A DNA stretch of 23,186 bases, from positions 1 through 23,186 of the forward strand of contig LNZQ01000133.1 of assembly GCA_002007315.1 (NCBI GenBank). The letters run 5' to 3'. The position numbers and the translations under genes are program-made. Below, in pieces: positions 21,948 to 23,186 of this stretch (the stretch's first letter is position 1; the number at the start of each line of letters is the position of its first letter). The notes under the pieces were generated by a model, which worked only from the letters and a program-made list of their open reading frames with translations, was not told where the DNA came from and did no database searches. This DNA comes from Epulopiscium sp. Nele67-Bin004. GTDB lineage: Bacteria; Bacillota_A; Clostridia; Lachnospirales; Cellulosilyticaceae.

Positions 21948-22505
21948 TTATTGTAATGCAAATTTTGAGCGTTCTATTATTTTTATAACTTCACCGTCTA
22001 AAAAATGTATTTCGTACGGTATACCTTGATCTTCTAGCGGTTTATCTATTTGATATCTATAAAAAGAGCCGTCGATAAATTGTTGTGCATCGTTGGTTAT
22101 ATATCTCTCTCCTGATGACACAAACATTTCAGTAAAATCTGTAAATTCAAATGTTGTATCGGTTGTTATGCTAAGTGAATATTCTTCCCCACCTGTTTCA
22201 TTATAAATCGAATATCCATACGGGTCATAATGACTTTCTGCCACGCCCACTTGCTCAACTAAATGCTCAAAATGGTACTGCGATGTTACGAAATCTACAT
22301 CAAAATCAGCTTCCCAATATTCTTGTATCGCAAAAATCTTTATAGGGTCAACTTGCACTGTGTCTCCATCAAACTTGATATATGCAAATGTTTTTTCAAA
22401 GCTTTGAGTCGATTGTGGAGTATCTACTGCTTTATCTGCAAATAATAACATACTTGACGTAATTAATGTTGCACTAATAACTGCAATTGTAGTAAATTTT
22501 TTCAT
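21948..22505 (-). CDS. Secreted hypothetical protein (185 aa)
   Basis: A signal peptide covers about residues 1-23 (M-K-K-F, hydrophobic core, F-A-D). The mature part is acidic and rich in Tyr, Phe and Asp and looks beta-rich. Patterns such as [17 protein letters not shown] and [11 protein letters not shown] resemble strands of a small extracytoplasmic sensor or inhibitor domain, but I do not recognise a family. AGGAGGGG precedes the ATG. It lies 29 nt after the stalk-domain gene, and both begin with similar signal peptides, so they are probably an operon and may act together at the cell surface. Confidence 0.7.
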   Translation of the reverse strand: MKKFTTIAVISATLITSSMLLFADKAVDTPQSTQSFEKTFAYIKFDGDTVQVDPIKIFAIQEYWEADFDVDFVTSQYHFEHLVEQVGVAESHYDPYGYSIYNETGGEEYSLSITTDTTFEFTDFTEMFVSSGERYITNDAQQFIDGSFYRYQIDKPLEDQGIPYEIHFLDGEVIKIIERSKFALQ

Positions 22506-22534
22506 ATAATAACCCCTCCTAAGAGTTTATTATA

Positions 22535-23143
22535 TTATATTCTTACTCTCTTGTCAAATAATAGCACAACCCAAGATGCGTCTTTTTGTGTATCTGCCGT
22601 TTCTGGAAGTTCAACTTCTAATGTTGATGAAGTTGTTGTTTGTGGCAATTCGATTTCAATTGCTGGCATTGTCGTTACTTCTGGTAATTCGATTGCTGGC
22701 GGTGTAACTGTTAGTGCTTGCGAAGTCGTTACCCCTACTTGCGTGAAATATATATTTCCGTCTACATATTGTGTTTTTATATTAAATGCCTCTGCAACAA
22801 AGTCAACTGATACCATCGTACGACCGTTGTTTATATATGCTGGTGCGTCAATTTTCACTGTTTGTCCATTAACAATTGCAGTGTCTGCTCCGATTGTTAT
22901 AATAATAATTTCATCATCTTTAGTTAAAGTTACGTTTGGAGATTCCCATGTGCTAGTTATTCCTAGCAAATTTGCGATTGTGCTAACTGGTACATATAAC
23001 GTTTCGTCTATACGCTCTGGCGATACGTCCGCACCAACTTGTGTGTCATTAAGATACATAGAAATGTTACTGTTTGCAAAAACTGAAGTTGTTCCAAATA
23101 ATAATGATGCACCAATAGCTACTGTAGTCATAAATTTTTTCAT
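22535..23143 (-). CDS. Secreted protein with copper-amine-oxidase-N (stalk) domain
   Basis: A 202-residue protein. The signal peptide covers about 1-23 (V-F-A-N). Residues about 27-135 form the stalk domain common in Clostridia surface proteins: I-S-M-Y-L-N-D, E-T-L-Y-V-P-V-S-T-I-A-N-L-L-G, W-E-S-P-N-V-T-L-T-K, T-A-I-V-N-G-Q, N-N-G-R-T-M-V-S-V-D-F-V-A-E-A and D-G-N-I-Y-F. It is a protein-interaction or wall-associated module, not an enzyme. From about 140 a Thr/Pro/Glu-rich tail repeats I-E-L-P and V-E-L-P-E, probably a wall-spanning linker, ending D-K-R-V-R-I. AAAGGGGGA precedes the ATG. TATACT and TACAAT stretches just upstream may be the -10; the -35 region is outside the window. Confidence 0.85.
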   Translation of the reverse strand: MKKFMTTVAIGASLLFGTTSVFANSNISMYLNDTQVGADVSPERIDETLYVPVSTIANLLGITSTWESPNVTLTKDDEIIIITIGADTAIVNGQTVKIDAPAYINNGRTMVSVDFVAEAFNIKTQYVDGNIYFTQVGVTTSQALTVTPPAIELPEVTTMPAIEIELPQTTTSSTLEVELPETADTQKDASWVVLLFDKRVRI

Positions 23144-23186
23144 ATTTTAATCCCCCTTTGATATTGTATACATAGTATATCATAGG

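Noticed and set aside
22551..23150. 199-codon plus-strand ORF opposite the stalk-domain gene
   Set aside because: The opposite strand encodes a signal peptide and a recognisable stalk domain with a good ribosome binding site; this frame has neither.

Overview
The window looks like the chromosome of an AT-rich, endospore-forming, motile Firmicute, most likely an uncultured Clostridia (Lachnospirales-like) genome. The grounds are a spoVA operon, a PdaA-type spore-cortex deacetylase, a class II FBP aldolase, two dCache chemoreceptors, strong GGAGG ribosome binding sites and U-tailed terminators. The genus cannot be fixed from the sequence.

Layout. (1) 1-3081: two phage tail/fibre-like reading frames; the second runs in frame into the C-terminal part of PTS enzyme I (ptsI). 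This is either a real insertion/recombination boundary or an assembly join. (2) 3082-3277: palindromic GC-rich repeats. (3) 3278-4141 (-): fba. (4) 4322-7223 (+): spoVAA-AB-AC-AD-AE, the spore dipicolinic-acid channel operon, apparently starting at an AUA codon; it converges on pdaA (7260-8081, -) across a shared hairpin. (5) 8232-9386 (+): a DEDDh-exonuclease-like protein with an unrecognised C-terminal half. (6) 9480-12923: a divergent cluster. Leftward are a 117-aa protein and a GH73-type glucosaminidase behind a long leader with a terminator-like hairpin. Rightward is an array of two DUF1659-type, four DUF2922-type and one YvrJ-type small proteins. (7) 12936-16582: a decayed phage replication module: hypothetical protein, AEP-primase/D5-helicase with a nonsense codon and a large internal deletion, DUF2815 ssDNA-binding-like protein, and a divergent XRE repressor with an inverted-repeat operator. 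(8) 16630-16855: more copies of the palindromic repeat. (9) 16856-21847 (-): two dCache chemoreceptors flanking a frameshifted DUF445 membrane protein. (10) 21948-23143 (-): two secreted proteins in an apparent operon, one with a copper-amine-oxidase-N (stalk) domain.

How the parts work together. The spoVA genes and pdaA act late in sporulation (DPA uptake, cortex muramic-delta-lactam). Regions 6 and 7 together resemble a defective or domesticated phage-derived island (hydrolase, small-protein array, replication relic, repressor) with no integrase in view. The most interesting candidate system is the DUF1659/DUF2922/YvrJ array. It is an expanded set of small paralogues of unknown function with internal terminators, a repeated TTTGACATCT upstream box in front of each DUF1659 gene, and a divergent peptidoglycan hydrolase. 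Several genes carry lesions or odd starts (ptsI, DUF445, primase, spoVAA), so read-level verification matters before biological interpretation.
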